Assembly: GCF_014839805.1 (NCBI RefSeq) | Contig: NC_051119.1 | Span: forward strand, 7,805,245-7,869,244 | DNA from: Manduca sexta | Lineage: Eukaryota > Arthropoda > Insecta > Lepidoptera > Sphingidae | DNA: 64,000 nt | Direction of reading: 5' to 3' | Part shown: positions 21,640 to 34,200 of the stretch, in pieces | Layout: the number at the start of each line of letters is the position of its first letter | Position numbering within the stretch: position 1 is the stretch's first letter | Position numbers and translations under genes: made by a program | Notes under the pieces: model-generated | Told to the model about the DNA's origin: nothing | The model's input: only the letters and a program-made list of their open reading frames with translations | The model's database searches: none

Positions 21640-24600
21640 ATTTAGTGTATTTAAGTATGAAGATGCTCATGTACGATGTAGGGTTGTGGCAAAATATTAA
21701 CAAAATCGAAAATAAACTCTAGTAGCGACCCTTTACAGAATGATGAAATAATCTCCATAACATTTTAGATTATTTAGTATTTATAAAAAAGAAAATAGAT
21801 GTTTACGATTTTTCCAAAAAAACTATTATTTAATAGATACGTTAATTCTAACTGCAATATAAATTCTCTGTATTACTTTATTTAGATCGTAAGGTAAGGA
21901 AATTACCAATTTAAGTCAGGCAACATTTGTAAGTTTTACAGAAATAAGTTTCTTACGTAAGTAAAACTTACGGATATAGATCCCATCTAACAGGATAAAA
22001 AAAACGTTAATTTTTATTAGAAAATTTTTTTTTTCGTTTCCGTTCACATCTTGGAACATGTTAATAACTGAGCTGATATTCACTTACCAATGCCCATGTA
22101 AATTTTATTTGTGTTAACTTATATGAAATGTTTAAAGGTCATCTTACCCATGTCTATTTCAAGGTTATAAGTCGAACCAAATTGTTTATATTATTTAAAG
22201 TAATAATTCGGTTCAGAATGGAATCTTTTTTCAACCATTTTGTAACCTATTTAAATAAGAAAAAAAGTATTTTTATAACGGAGATGGCTTAATGTGACAT
22301 ATGTAACTATTAAATTATGCATTGTGAATGATGTTACCCTGCAAATTTATATAAAAATTGAGTAATCCTATTTAGGTATAGTCTTTTTTGTATCAAAAAA
22401 TGTATTTATTTTAAGGAAATAAAACAATATAAAGATTTCAAGTATTTTTATTTTATATTTTCAGTCTTTCCGTCGCGTAAAACGCGAATTGTAAATAAAT
22501 ATTTTGTTTAAACCAAGAATATTTCCAAATCGTTTCAGAATATATTTTAAGATGGTAAATTTAATACGCCTATGGGTTTATTTTAATTAACTTTTAACTT
22601 AGAACGAAAAGTCAAATCTATGACGGACTACATCACAACTATAATAACACTACATAAAAGCCCATAGAGATTAAAAAACTTACGATCGTTACTCGTCTCA
22701 GTAGTAAACAGGAAACAACGATGGCTAAAAATGTACTTGTTACACTATTAAAGAAAAACTTACGCCGATAAAAACCAAACCATGTCACATAAAACTTACG
22801 CAAACCCTTACTTATAAACGCTCCATACGTCAGTCATAGTTATACAAAGTTTTGTCTCAGTTCGTATGACTTAGTCCTTCAAAACTGCATGACTATTACA
22901 GACGTATGCATTTAGAAGCAAGGCGGTCACAACAAACATTCAAAAACAATACATAATACACAATAAAACCAAATATTTACAATGTACAACACAATTTGTT
23001 TTTTATCGCCACAAATATTAATCTGAAAACAGACCTTAAAACTAATACAAAAGGGTGCTTTATACATCTATTATTGAAACACAGTTTTAAAAACTCCCGA
23101 CCGCTGCATTTATTTTGAGATCTCGTAAAGGTACACGGCAAGGAAACCAATTCATATCTATAGACATATTTATTTGTATAAGCATATATATGTATCTAAG
23201 ACAATCAAGCCCATACAAATAGTTACATATTTTTTGAGAAAAAAATCGTATTACCTACAATAGAGAATTATTTTTTAATTTCAATCAACAAAGAGGTAAA
23301 GTAAGAGTTTTGGGAATTGAAAAAAGATATTTGATTGGCTGTTTCGAGTACTGGAAATGTACCAATAACAAGGCTTCGTTCAGAAACGTATACAGTATCG
23401 TGTTAATCAGACTTTAGTGCCGGTAAATTTGGTACACGTATTTATTTGACTTCTATTGTAGGTAATTCATTATTCAGCCTTTTAATTAGTTGAAACGCTT
23501 TAAAACAGAGTGGTAAATGCTATTTATTTAGAAATGTACTAAATTTGGATTTTATTTCATAAAACTAGCTGTACGCGTCCAATACTTTAGTACATATTAT
23601 ATGTAAATGGTTAGTTTGATTGTTTTTGATGTTCCGATTCTTGATTCGCAGTTTCGTCTGCGTTCAAATTCTGTCAGAATCGGTTTAGTCTAGTTTATGC
23701 ATTTACCAAAACATACGAATTTTAGAGTAATATTCTAATTTCCAAACTGGCTTATTCCAGCCTTTCTCTATATTATTACAAAAAATTAACGATATCTTTA
23801 AAGAAGTATATACATAAAATAAAATACATAATATGTTTGAAAACCTTCTCCTTTTTTTAAAAGTCGGTTAATTAACGTTTCGCTTATGAAGCTTCATTAG
23901 AAAATAGTATATTTGGGGCTTTCCAACCGTATATAGTTTTCGACATAAACCATTTTTATAATGGAGTAGCGAACACAAGCTTAATATTTTTCAGCAAGTT
24001 TTAGAAATAGAATCCAAACTTTTCACACTACTTCACTATTATACGTATCGTAAATTTACAACTAACACGAACATAATATTTTGTAGATGTAACGAAAACA
24101 AATTTTCTTTCATAAATATCGATACAACCGTTCCAAAATAGGCTAAGTCAAAAATATTGAATTTGCGAATCCATAGGAAATAAAAATATACATTATTTTC
24201 TTTTTGTACCACTGCAAACATATTTTTAATAGGGTCAATAAATTGAAAAACTTTTTTTTACATTATATTGATAATAATGTATTTCCGAACTGCTATATCG
24301 ATATTTAGAGACAATTTACATTGACTTAGCTAAGAGCCTAAACCACATTAACATAAATTCTAGATTTATAGCTCTGGCTATTATTTTTATGTGGAAACGA
24401 AATAACAATGCTAACTTGAGTTTGACATTAAATTTATCCCTAGTAAATACGCTCTTGGGTAAACGAAAAGACAATATATTTTTTTAAAGTATTAATAGTT
24501 TAAAAATATCCGTTAATGACCATTTAATTCTACCAAATTAAACACCATCATATTTACGGGAACAAAATTATTTCTAACTAACGTAAAAATTAAATACGTG

Positions 24601-27600
24601 CTTTTGAACAATAGCATAATCTGGGACACAAATGGAGTCATTTTAGACAACCAGTTAAGTAATTTAGTAAAAAAAAAAATAAGCTCAGTCAGAAAAAGTA
24701 AACTTTTGAATTTTTACCATTTTAGAACAACCAATAAAATAGAGGTGTGCTTTAGTGAGTTTTAAAATTAACACTAATAGTATAAAGTTCCTAAACTTTT
24801 GTATCTATACACCTTTATTATGCATCGGTTTTTTTGCTAAATAATATGTAGACGACATTCATGAACTTCAACAATTCGTCTAATTTCATGAATGACTTGT
24901 AAAATGGAATTTTTCAGTATTTTTTTTTAACACATATTCATACTGAAATGACATTTCAAATTATAAGGTTTCGCATGAATCGGTGTCGACATTATTTTTT
25001 ATCGATACCATAAATACAATCATAATTTTTTCGTATATTACATTTCATTTTTTTTTCGGTAAAAAGGTAAAACTATTTCACTTTTACGTACTAAATTTAA
25101 ATCGACGTTAACCATTTTATATTAATGTTTGTTCTGGATAGAAGTGCAGTGTAATCAAACCGATCTATGGTAGTAAAAGTTTCATACACCGGCCTTTTAT
25201 TTTGCTAGTCCCATTATAATATTTAAAACTTTTACTAAAATTAATAATTTTAACTATTATACCATCGCGAGATTAATAAAACTATTTCTCATTAACCTGC
25301 CCAAAGTCCTTCTACGGAATAAGTAAATTATTTTATGTAAACATAGTCAAACCACATAGTAGACAATCGTATTAAATATGAAAAGATATGGCTTATTAAC
25401 AAAATGCCTGTCAATTTCTAAATTGTGGTATATTGTCATGACTACACTACACTCATATTTCTTTAATAGTAACACTTTAGATACAGTGACGTAACAAAAA
25501 ATACTGTAAAGTACAAATAGAATATAATTTTTTTTTCTCATCTTTGTGATAGAACAAATAAGAAAACTTTCATCTCAGACACATATTTTGTACCTTTTCG
25601 TCCATTGTTACTTAAAAATAAAAAATTATAGCAAAGTGGCTACTGTTAGAAAAATATTCAAGTAGTAAAAAGAATCTAACATTCAATTACAAAGTAAATA
25701 AAAGAAAATCATGGCGTTCCCATTTTAAAATTCAATCGATTAAATAAACTAAATCCCATGTCAAGTCAACACAATCTCAGTCACTTGTGTTTCTTCAGCA
25801 CATATTGTTAATTTTTATCATTACTTGTTGATTCCTTATTTAAGAGATGACATGACTTATTTATTCAACATAGTCATTATATAATATGATTTAAAACGTT
25901 ATTTTTTTAACATACTTGTTTCTTTAGCTTTGCTGACGTAATAATGGGGGTTATTTGAGGCCAACTACGCATACTACGCGTCATCTGTTATCTATTGTAT
26001 TAAATTTCTCAGACAGAGAGCCACTTTGCCGTAATTGTATGATCTACCACATATGTATCTTTGAAACAACTAAGCGACAAATATTGGTGAACTACCAACC
26101 AACTACTTAACATTAATACAATATGTTTGCATTGGTCTTCTTAAATCTCAATGCATTAAAAAACCCATATATTTGGAAAAACAAAAGCATATCGCCTTAG
26201 AGCAACACGGTTCTAATTGACTCTTTAATCCATTGCCAGATACAACCTCGTTGCACCAAGGCGATATGTAATTCATAGAGAGCGGAACGCTATTTTTCCG
26301 AGATATACCTCTGACGTTTACAAATCCATAGAGATTAACAAATATCAAGACAAATGATGCAAAAATAAATAAAATTTGCAATCATTTTTGACATCTATTA
26401 ATATTGACTGAAGTTTTTTTTTAAGTTGAAATAGTTATCCAAGGTAATGCTTAGAACAATATCATTAACAAATTCTGAACGATAAGGGCAATATCTAAAA
26501 AAATAATAAATTCTCATTAATCTGGTTATTAACGAATTCTGAGCTACCCTATTTACTGTGTCCAGTTTTGCTTACATGAAAAACATTAAAGTCACGTATT
26601 ACATACATTAATATGTTTGTTTTAAGAATACGGGAGTAATGTCAAAATTTTACCTCAGTACAGTCAAATTTTAAATAAACTTAGCATACATTCAGGCTAA
26701 TTAGAAAGTATCTATTTGAAATATTTTACAGTGGACTTATACTGCAGATGAGATAAATAAGTTAATATTTAAAAAACACGTTGTAATAAGATGATTATTA
26801 TCTTTAGTAATTATTTATTAAGGACTATACAGAGTGTCTCTTTTTAGAAAGTTTGCTCATAATATTCACCCTGTGCAGCTTAGTCTAGTTTTTTTGCGCA
26901 TTATACAATGTGAACCTTACGTTAACGTTCTAAAACTCATATTGTATTGAAACACTAGGATAATAGACAGAAATAGTTATAAATATCCAGTGAAGACAAT
27001 CCAAAAGCGTCACAATGGTGCTAAAACTTTATTCAATTAGTAAACTAATTTAAATTGTTATTGTTTTATAATCCTTAGAAAATAACAACTTCCCTGCAAA
27101 GTCCTTGAAACAACATCAAACGTAATTAACCCACTGTTGATCGTAGGCCAGCGAATTGAATAAAATTCTTCATAACTGACATTTTGGGTCAAAAAACCTA
27201 ACTCGTGATGTATTTATTACCAAGCAACGGTAGTAAAGATATCTCTAAGGATATACTGTTGTATACAACGCAATTACTCCAAAACATATTATGGATTATT
27301 TTTAACTTGTTCCCCACATAATGTATATTTTAGTGTACCCAGAATCCTAAGATTTGACCATTCAAAGACGTTCTGAGCGGCGATAATAAAGTTTTTTTTT
27401 TAGCATCTTTTTTATGGAAGGAAGTTCTTAAGTAACGATGTATGTTACCATTATTTTCAATTAAATGACAAACGAAATGATTACCTATGGCTTTTCGATG
27501 TTAAAAGTACCGATCAACAATGCGTCAATGTACATAACATGAACATTTAGAACAAAAATAACAATTATCCTTTTGTTTCACAAATCTACAGAACACATAC

Positions 27601-27849
27601 AAAATTCATGTATCCGTGTGACATATATTGTAATAATTATTTTACTTTAGAGGTGAAAATAAAACGTTTTCCGTGTAACAATTTGCTGTAATCTAAAATT
27701 ACACTTAAAACAATATTTTTATTTTGTAAAAAATATTATCACCCCTTTAAAACTCGGTACATACACCTAGATGTAATTAAAATTTCTTACACTACACAAG
27801 TTTTACACCAGTGCTAGCAAGCACATTAAACTTTGATCCAAAAACAAAC
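21640..27849. other. AT-rich stretch, probably long RBM33 3'UTR plus intergenic space
   Basis: I find no exon, TIR pair, SINE box or tandem repeat here. Only short ORFs occur (e.g. 24039-24221, 26148-26381, minus strand), without family features. Many minus-strand AATAAA signals are possible, for example complementary to TTTATT runs near 22440-22450. The absence of repeats contrasts with the rest of the window. Confidence 0.45.
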
Positions 27850-28060
27850 CAGAGGCTCCCAAATCATAGGTGTTACTGCCAAAATAAATAATATAAAAAA
27901 AAAATCATTACTATTTATTTTTTGTATACCAAACGCCCCCTCTTTGGGCGGCTCTGCGAAAGTGTCAAGCTAAAACGAAACCCCAAAATGTTTACGGCAG
28001 TAACACAGTCCTTGCACATTCCCGCCAGGGGGCGGTGACCACCAAGTTTGGGAGCCCCTG
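27850..28060. mobile_element. hAT-type MITE immediately 3' of the RBM33 stop codon
   Basis: Terminal inverted repeats CAGAGGCTCCCAAA (left) and TTTGGGAGCCCCTG (right), the latter reading CAGGGGCTCCCAAA on the minus strand, a hAT-like end. The interior holds GTGTTACTGCC / GGCAGTAACAC as a second inverted pair. 211 bp, ending nine bases from the stop at 28070-28072. No clear 8-bp target duplication remains. Confidence 0.65.
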
Positions 28061-28069
28061 TCCACTACA

Positions 28070-28201
28070 TTAACGGAGCGTGACAGTCAATCGGCTCGCG
28101 GCAACCATTTTGTTATTGAACTTTCTCTTGAAGTTTTCGGCGGCCGCCGGTGTTTTGAACGTGATTCTAGCACTGCGCTCTTCCTTATCCAGTATCAAAC
28201 T
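28070..28201 (-). CDS. RBM33: RBM33 terminal exon, second half of the RRM-like domain
   Basis: Minus-strand acceptor ATGTTCCAG, then SLILDKEERSARITFKTPAA through NFKRKFNNKMVAASRLTVTL and a stop at 28072-28070. It mirrors the human C-terminus (QSLQMLPQQRKAIAKFKEPA...). It lies 4.3 kb from the previous exon and is only 43 codons long, so length-filtered ORF searches miss it. Confidence 0.85.
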   Translation of the reverse strand, partial: SLILDKEERSARITFKTPAAAENFKRKFNNKMVAASRLTVTLR

Positions 28202-31200
28202 CTGGAACATTTAATCCGGGCTGTTTTTCAGGCCATCCTTTGGACTTATGTTTATAGGCAATAAAATATACCCCTAAAGTGGAAACACGGTCGAAATTTA
28301 TTCGTATTCTTCGGTTGAGAACGCATCGTTAAACGTGTACAAAACGCATCTGTTCGGTCTGCATACAAATATTATGGAACATTATACATAAACATATAAG
28401 TCAGTGGTCAGTTACAATATAGACATGATTACATACATTCAGCCAGTCACCTTAGAGAAGTAATGTGTCAAATAAACAAAAAAGTATTACAAAAAAAGTT
28501 ACACCACTTATCGGAGTATACATTATTGCTTTTAATAAACCAATGGTTCCTAAAATGAGCCCAAATGCCTACACTTTGACGAGAGTGGTGTGAGCGCATT
28601 TTGAGTACCACTGACTTTAATTTTGTATTAATTTCTATACAATAAATGTTCAACAAGGAAAAGTTTTTAGTAAATCTTTTAAGTCAATTTTGAGTAATTG
28701 AATGAATGTGACCACAATTCATTCCACATTCCATACTTAAACAATTTAAATTTTTAACCCATCCATAACAAGGACGACAAGATCCTATCAATAAATATAT
28801 AATAAATGTTTTAGTAATAATTATTACACTTAAATAAATAGATAAACACAAAAAGGAATTTATAATGTGGAAATGTATTATTATTATATCACTTCCAAAA
28901 TAATATGTATTAAACAGAAAATCCTTTTCTTTGTTATTTCTGCTTACTAAAACTTTTCCTAATAATAAAAGAATACAATTACAATATGAACAAACAATCA
29001 ACAATAAAAAATGTCAAATATAATATAGTACAATGCAATCCAAAATAAAACTTTGAAAACCATAATACCATACTGGAATTGTATTCTAACATATGGACAT
29101 GCACTAAAATTAGATAAAAGACCAAATATATATCTAGAGCTTAAATTAAAAATCTAAAGAGAACAGATCATAATTTCAAACATAAAACATATGTTTGGAA
29201 TACAAATATATTTATGATAAAATATAGCAATACAGGAATAAATTGAATCAAATAATACTGAGTAACTAATAACTATTCAGTTCGTTTAGTTTTAATTTTT
29301 CAAAGTTTTATTCCCATATAACATAATAATACATGTTAAAACATCGCTGTACATATTATTCAATGTAAATATATTATATCACAAAGTAAATCATTATATT
29401 GTGATATGAAAGAAATAAATGTGCATTATTTTCGTGTGATGCAAAGTGATTTATTTATTATTTATATAAATACGCAATGGGTACATATTTTTCAATTGAA
29501 GACTCAAATTAAAAATTATTTTTCTTGTATGCTTCAATAAATAGACCGACAAATTTAATAATATTATTTTGTATCAATGAAAACAGTTATAAATATTTTT
29601 ACTGTAAATAAAAGAAAATTATTTGAGATTATTTTACATGTGCATAAATAACTTTGCATTTAATAAAGACCTTTTCAGTAAATACAAATATTTCTTTCAC
29701 TTTTAAATAGAAATATGAAAACTTTCGAATTGAGATATGACTAGAGATTTTGATAATTAATATAGTTGCCTTGTTTTTATCTTGATAATATATGTCGACT
29801 AGTATGTTTTTATTTATTAAAGTATTTATAATGTTAAGTATACAGACATCATTTAAAAATAGTAAGTATAGTTATCTTCTCACTTGCATTAAGGTGATAC
29901 CTCAAGGTCAATTTTCATACATTTTGTTTCACCTTTAATCTGGGTAACTAAACAAGTATTGGCAAGTAAAGAATTTAAATTCACGTCTAGTTAGTGATTA
30001 GTTCTCGCAGTTGAAAGAAAAACGTAAAAATAATTAATAATCATGGATATTTCGGCCTTTAAAATTTAATATGACGAAATTTTAAAGGCCGAAATAAAGC
30101 CCATATTCGAATAGCACGAAAACTGTACTTCATATCTCACCTAATCATAAAAAATAATGAACTTTTAAAAATGCTATACAATTTTGAACTTAATATTTGG
30201 TTGTATTGATATTAAATCAGTCTCAATTTATTAAAACTTAAAATGTGTTTTTCAATGCATATTTTGTTGTCTTATGAAAAACACAATAAAAATTAACTAA
30301 AAAGGTCCTTTCTTATATCGAATAGTAAAATAATATAAATAAATAAATATCACAGTATCTTATCACAGAATTGTTCAGTATTAAACTAAATTTTAATTAC
30401 ATCGATGTGTGACGTTTCGGATGTTTTTCAATATCAAATATTCCAATTATTTTAAATCACAATAGAAAAATCTATTATAAATGCAATGCATGAAACTGCA
30501 CCTTAAGCCATCAGATGTTATATAACTAACCAGCTCGATTCGCTGTTATCATTGACCTATATTCTATAAACACGAACGTCCATATAAACTATTTGTTCAA
30601 AATCTGGAGTCGAAAACTAGTTCGCTGCAGCGCTAAAACATCGAACGTCGTCTAACCAAACTTTTAAAACATGCAGCGGTAAAGCGCTTTTAAATATATG
30701 TCAATATCGACACCATTCTAAAGTCAGTTTGAATGGATTGCTGTTCAATTCACTTGAACACAGTGAGTGTTAGAACGCCACATCTAGTACGTAGTACATA
30801 CATATACATGGCTGTTATATACTTTAAAAACCTTTTACGTGAATGAGGTTTCCGAAATGTATAATATTATTTTGCGTTGGTCTTGTAACAGGATTTTTTT
30901 TGTAGACTAGTAAGTAAAATAGACAGCATTGCGTTCTAGCTGTGCTCGCATCTTTAAAGGGTGGATAAGTTTTCCGATACCCGATTTTAATGAAACAAAG
31001 TCTACATATTATCATAATTAGGTACAGTTTTATTTAGCAGGGGCGCTTCTCATAATAATAATTCATTTCCTAATTATAATCTGACCACCAGTGAAAACTA
31101 CATGAAATTCCGCTCAGAGGTTTTTGGAGATATGCTCTAACCATTAATTACACAATTAAACTGACAGAAAATAATTCCATAAATCACAAATTTGTGTTCA

Positions 31201-34200
31201 TTACTACTTAGTCACTGCCTTTTTATAACTTATCTTTTAATGTATAAAAACACCAAGTTCTGCCGATATCCCATCACTTGACAGCCAACTGTCAACTGTC
31301 GCAGACAGCTTTTTGCGAGGGACTTTAATAGACAAGAAATAAGGTCTATTTTGTTAATTAATTTTTGACAGCTAGACAATCCATGGATATTATAGACAGA
31401 TTATAACTAATATGTTTACAACGCGGTCCAACTTTAATGTAACATATTTCATTTAATCGAATAAGTTCTATTAACATTTTCAAATAAATACAGTGGAATG
31501 TCACGACGGTTTCATACAATACCGTCACCATCACGTAACCAACAAAGATCTAATCTGTTGTAATGCTACATCTTATGAGACCCTAAAATATCGGAGCATA
31601 ATATAATATTTTTTTAGGGCTCACCTTAATGACATACATTATTATGTATTATGTCATGACTCGCCGATCATACAACGCATCTACAACGTTATGTGATGCC
31701 TATTAACTCATGACTAGTCCATCATTCAACGCATCTACACCGTTATGTGGTACCTATTAACTCATAACCAGTCCATCATTCAATGCAGCTTCACCGTTAT
31801 GCACTGCCTATTGTCATGACTCGCCGCTCATACAACGCACCTACACCGTTACGTGGTGCCTATAAAGTCATGACGGGCCGATCATATAACGCACCTATAC
31901 CGTTATGTGGTGCTTATTAAGTCATGACTGGCTGATCATATAACGCACCTACACCGTTACGTGGTGCCTATAAAGTCATGACGGGCCGATCATATAACGC
32001 ACCTATACCGTTATGTGGTGCTTATTAAGTCATGACGGGCCGATCATATAACGCACCTATACCGTTATGTGGTGCTTATTAAGTCATGACTGGCTGATCA
32101 TATAACGCACCTACACCGTTACGTGGTGCCTATAAAGTCATGACGGGCCGATCATATAACGCACCTATACCGTTATGTGGTGCCTATAAAGTCATGACTC
32201 GCTGATCATATAACGCACCTACACCGTTATGTGGTGTCTAATTATGTCATTACTGGCTGATCATATAACGCACCTACACCGTTATGTGGTGCCTAATTAT
32301 GTCATGACTGGCTGATCATATAACGCACCTACACCGTTATGTGGTGCCTCTAAAGTCATGCATGACTCACTGATCATACAACGCATCTACACCGTATATT
32401 TCGGTAAATATTTGGTTTGATATACCAGATTTTCCATCTTCAAAACGAATGAATAAAAATCGAAACAACATCGGAAACATCACACATACGACCTTAAATA
32501 CATACAATGAAAGCCTACATTACAACGTTACCTGCACATCGTTGCCGGCAAGTGTCTTGAGCCTTGTATCGGTTATACCGGGTGGCAGATTCATCACGGC
32601 GGCGATTGCCGAGGTGGGCAGTCGCGCACCCTTCGCCGGGGGCTCGTCGTCGTCCTCGGCGAGTTCTACCCGGGGCTCGTCGGTCCCACGCACTGCGGTG
32701 CGGACGGCCCTGCTGAATATGCCTAATGTCGGCTGAGTAGGGTCGGTTTCCGCTCGTATTTTCTCCTTCTGCGTGACGCGTCGTTGGAGTATTACGCGGC
32801 GGTTAGCGAATTTGTGTTCCGTATCCTCTTTTTGTTTCTCCTGTGGGTGCAAAAAATATATTTCAACTTTCAGGTTTATAATGTAAGTACAGAGTAAGAC
32901 TAGCTTTGCCCGCGGTTCTATTTAAGTGAATAACTTATATATCAAATAATTATTCAAGATTTGGGCTATCCGGTTTAAGGTTATAGCTTAAGGTCCATTT
33001 TTCATACATATTGTTTCACCTTTAATCTGGGTAACTAAACAAGTATTGACAAGTAAAGAATTTAAATTCACGTCTAGTTAGTGATTAGTTCTTGCAGTTG
33101 ACAGAAAAACGTAAAAATAATTAATATACATGGATATTTCGGCCTTTAAAATTTCGTCGTATTAAATTTTAAAGGCCGAAATATCCATGCAAGCTATAAC
33201 CTTAATACTTAGTGATTTTATAAAAATCCCACCTCCTTGTCAAATACAATTCTCTGTCTGTTCTTTGGTGCTGACGTGTCAGATTTTTGCGGCATCTGCA
33301 AAAAAACAGTAATGTTTTTTGTCAGTCTTTTTTTTATATTAAAAGTAATATAAATAAGTATTTCTCAAAATAAATGTACGTAATGATATTATTTACGAAA
33401 TATTATCGAAATTTTCTGTCATGTCTTCTGTTTTTTTTTTCATATATTCGTTCTATCCTTTGATATCTATATCTATACTTATAATAAATCTGTAGAGAGG
33501 TCAATTCTGTACATGAAATATATTTCCAAAATAACTATCAGGGGTGATTAGGGATCGATACTGATGCCAAAAATGCAATTAGTAAAATTTTTGTCTGTCT
33601 GTCTGTCTGTATAACCGTTATAGAAACAAAAACTACTCGACGGATTTTAACGAAACTTGGTACAATTATTTGTCATACTTCTGTGCTGGTTATAGTATAC
33701 TTTTCATCACGCTACAATTAATAAGAGCAGAGCAGTGAAGGGAAATGTTGGGAAAACGGGAGAAGTTACTCCATTTTTTAAGCTTCCATCGCGTGTGCAA
33801 CTTTAATGGTTAAAGCTACACAGACATCATGTATGACGGAAATGTTCTCCTTAAAATTATGTAAAAATATCCCACGACAGCATATGTCTATCTTTTATGG
33901 TTGACTCACAATAACACGTGTAACTCCCGATAGCTTAGCAGTTCGAAGCTTTCTCATTATATTTGTCTACTCTTACGTTTATAACACTCTCAGTCATCCC
34001 TAATTAAAAAAGTTAACATTATTAAATATTCCATAAAAAAGAATCATAGAAATCGGTATAGAAACACCAATGTTATATATGAAATACGCTAATAATAAGC
34101 CATCACGCGTGAATACTGAATCATGCCATAAGGATTATTTTTGTATATATATAAGGTCGCGAACGCACAGGCAGGCGGCTTGCTTGGTACCTAGAGGCTA

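Noticed and set aside
31650..32395. Regular repeat array that could be mistaken for a CRISPR
   Set aside because: The units are contiguous 54-bp tandem repeats without unique spacers, in an intron of a eukaryotic gene.
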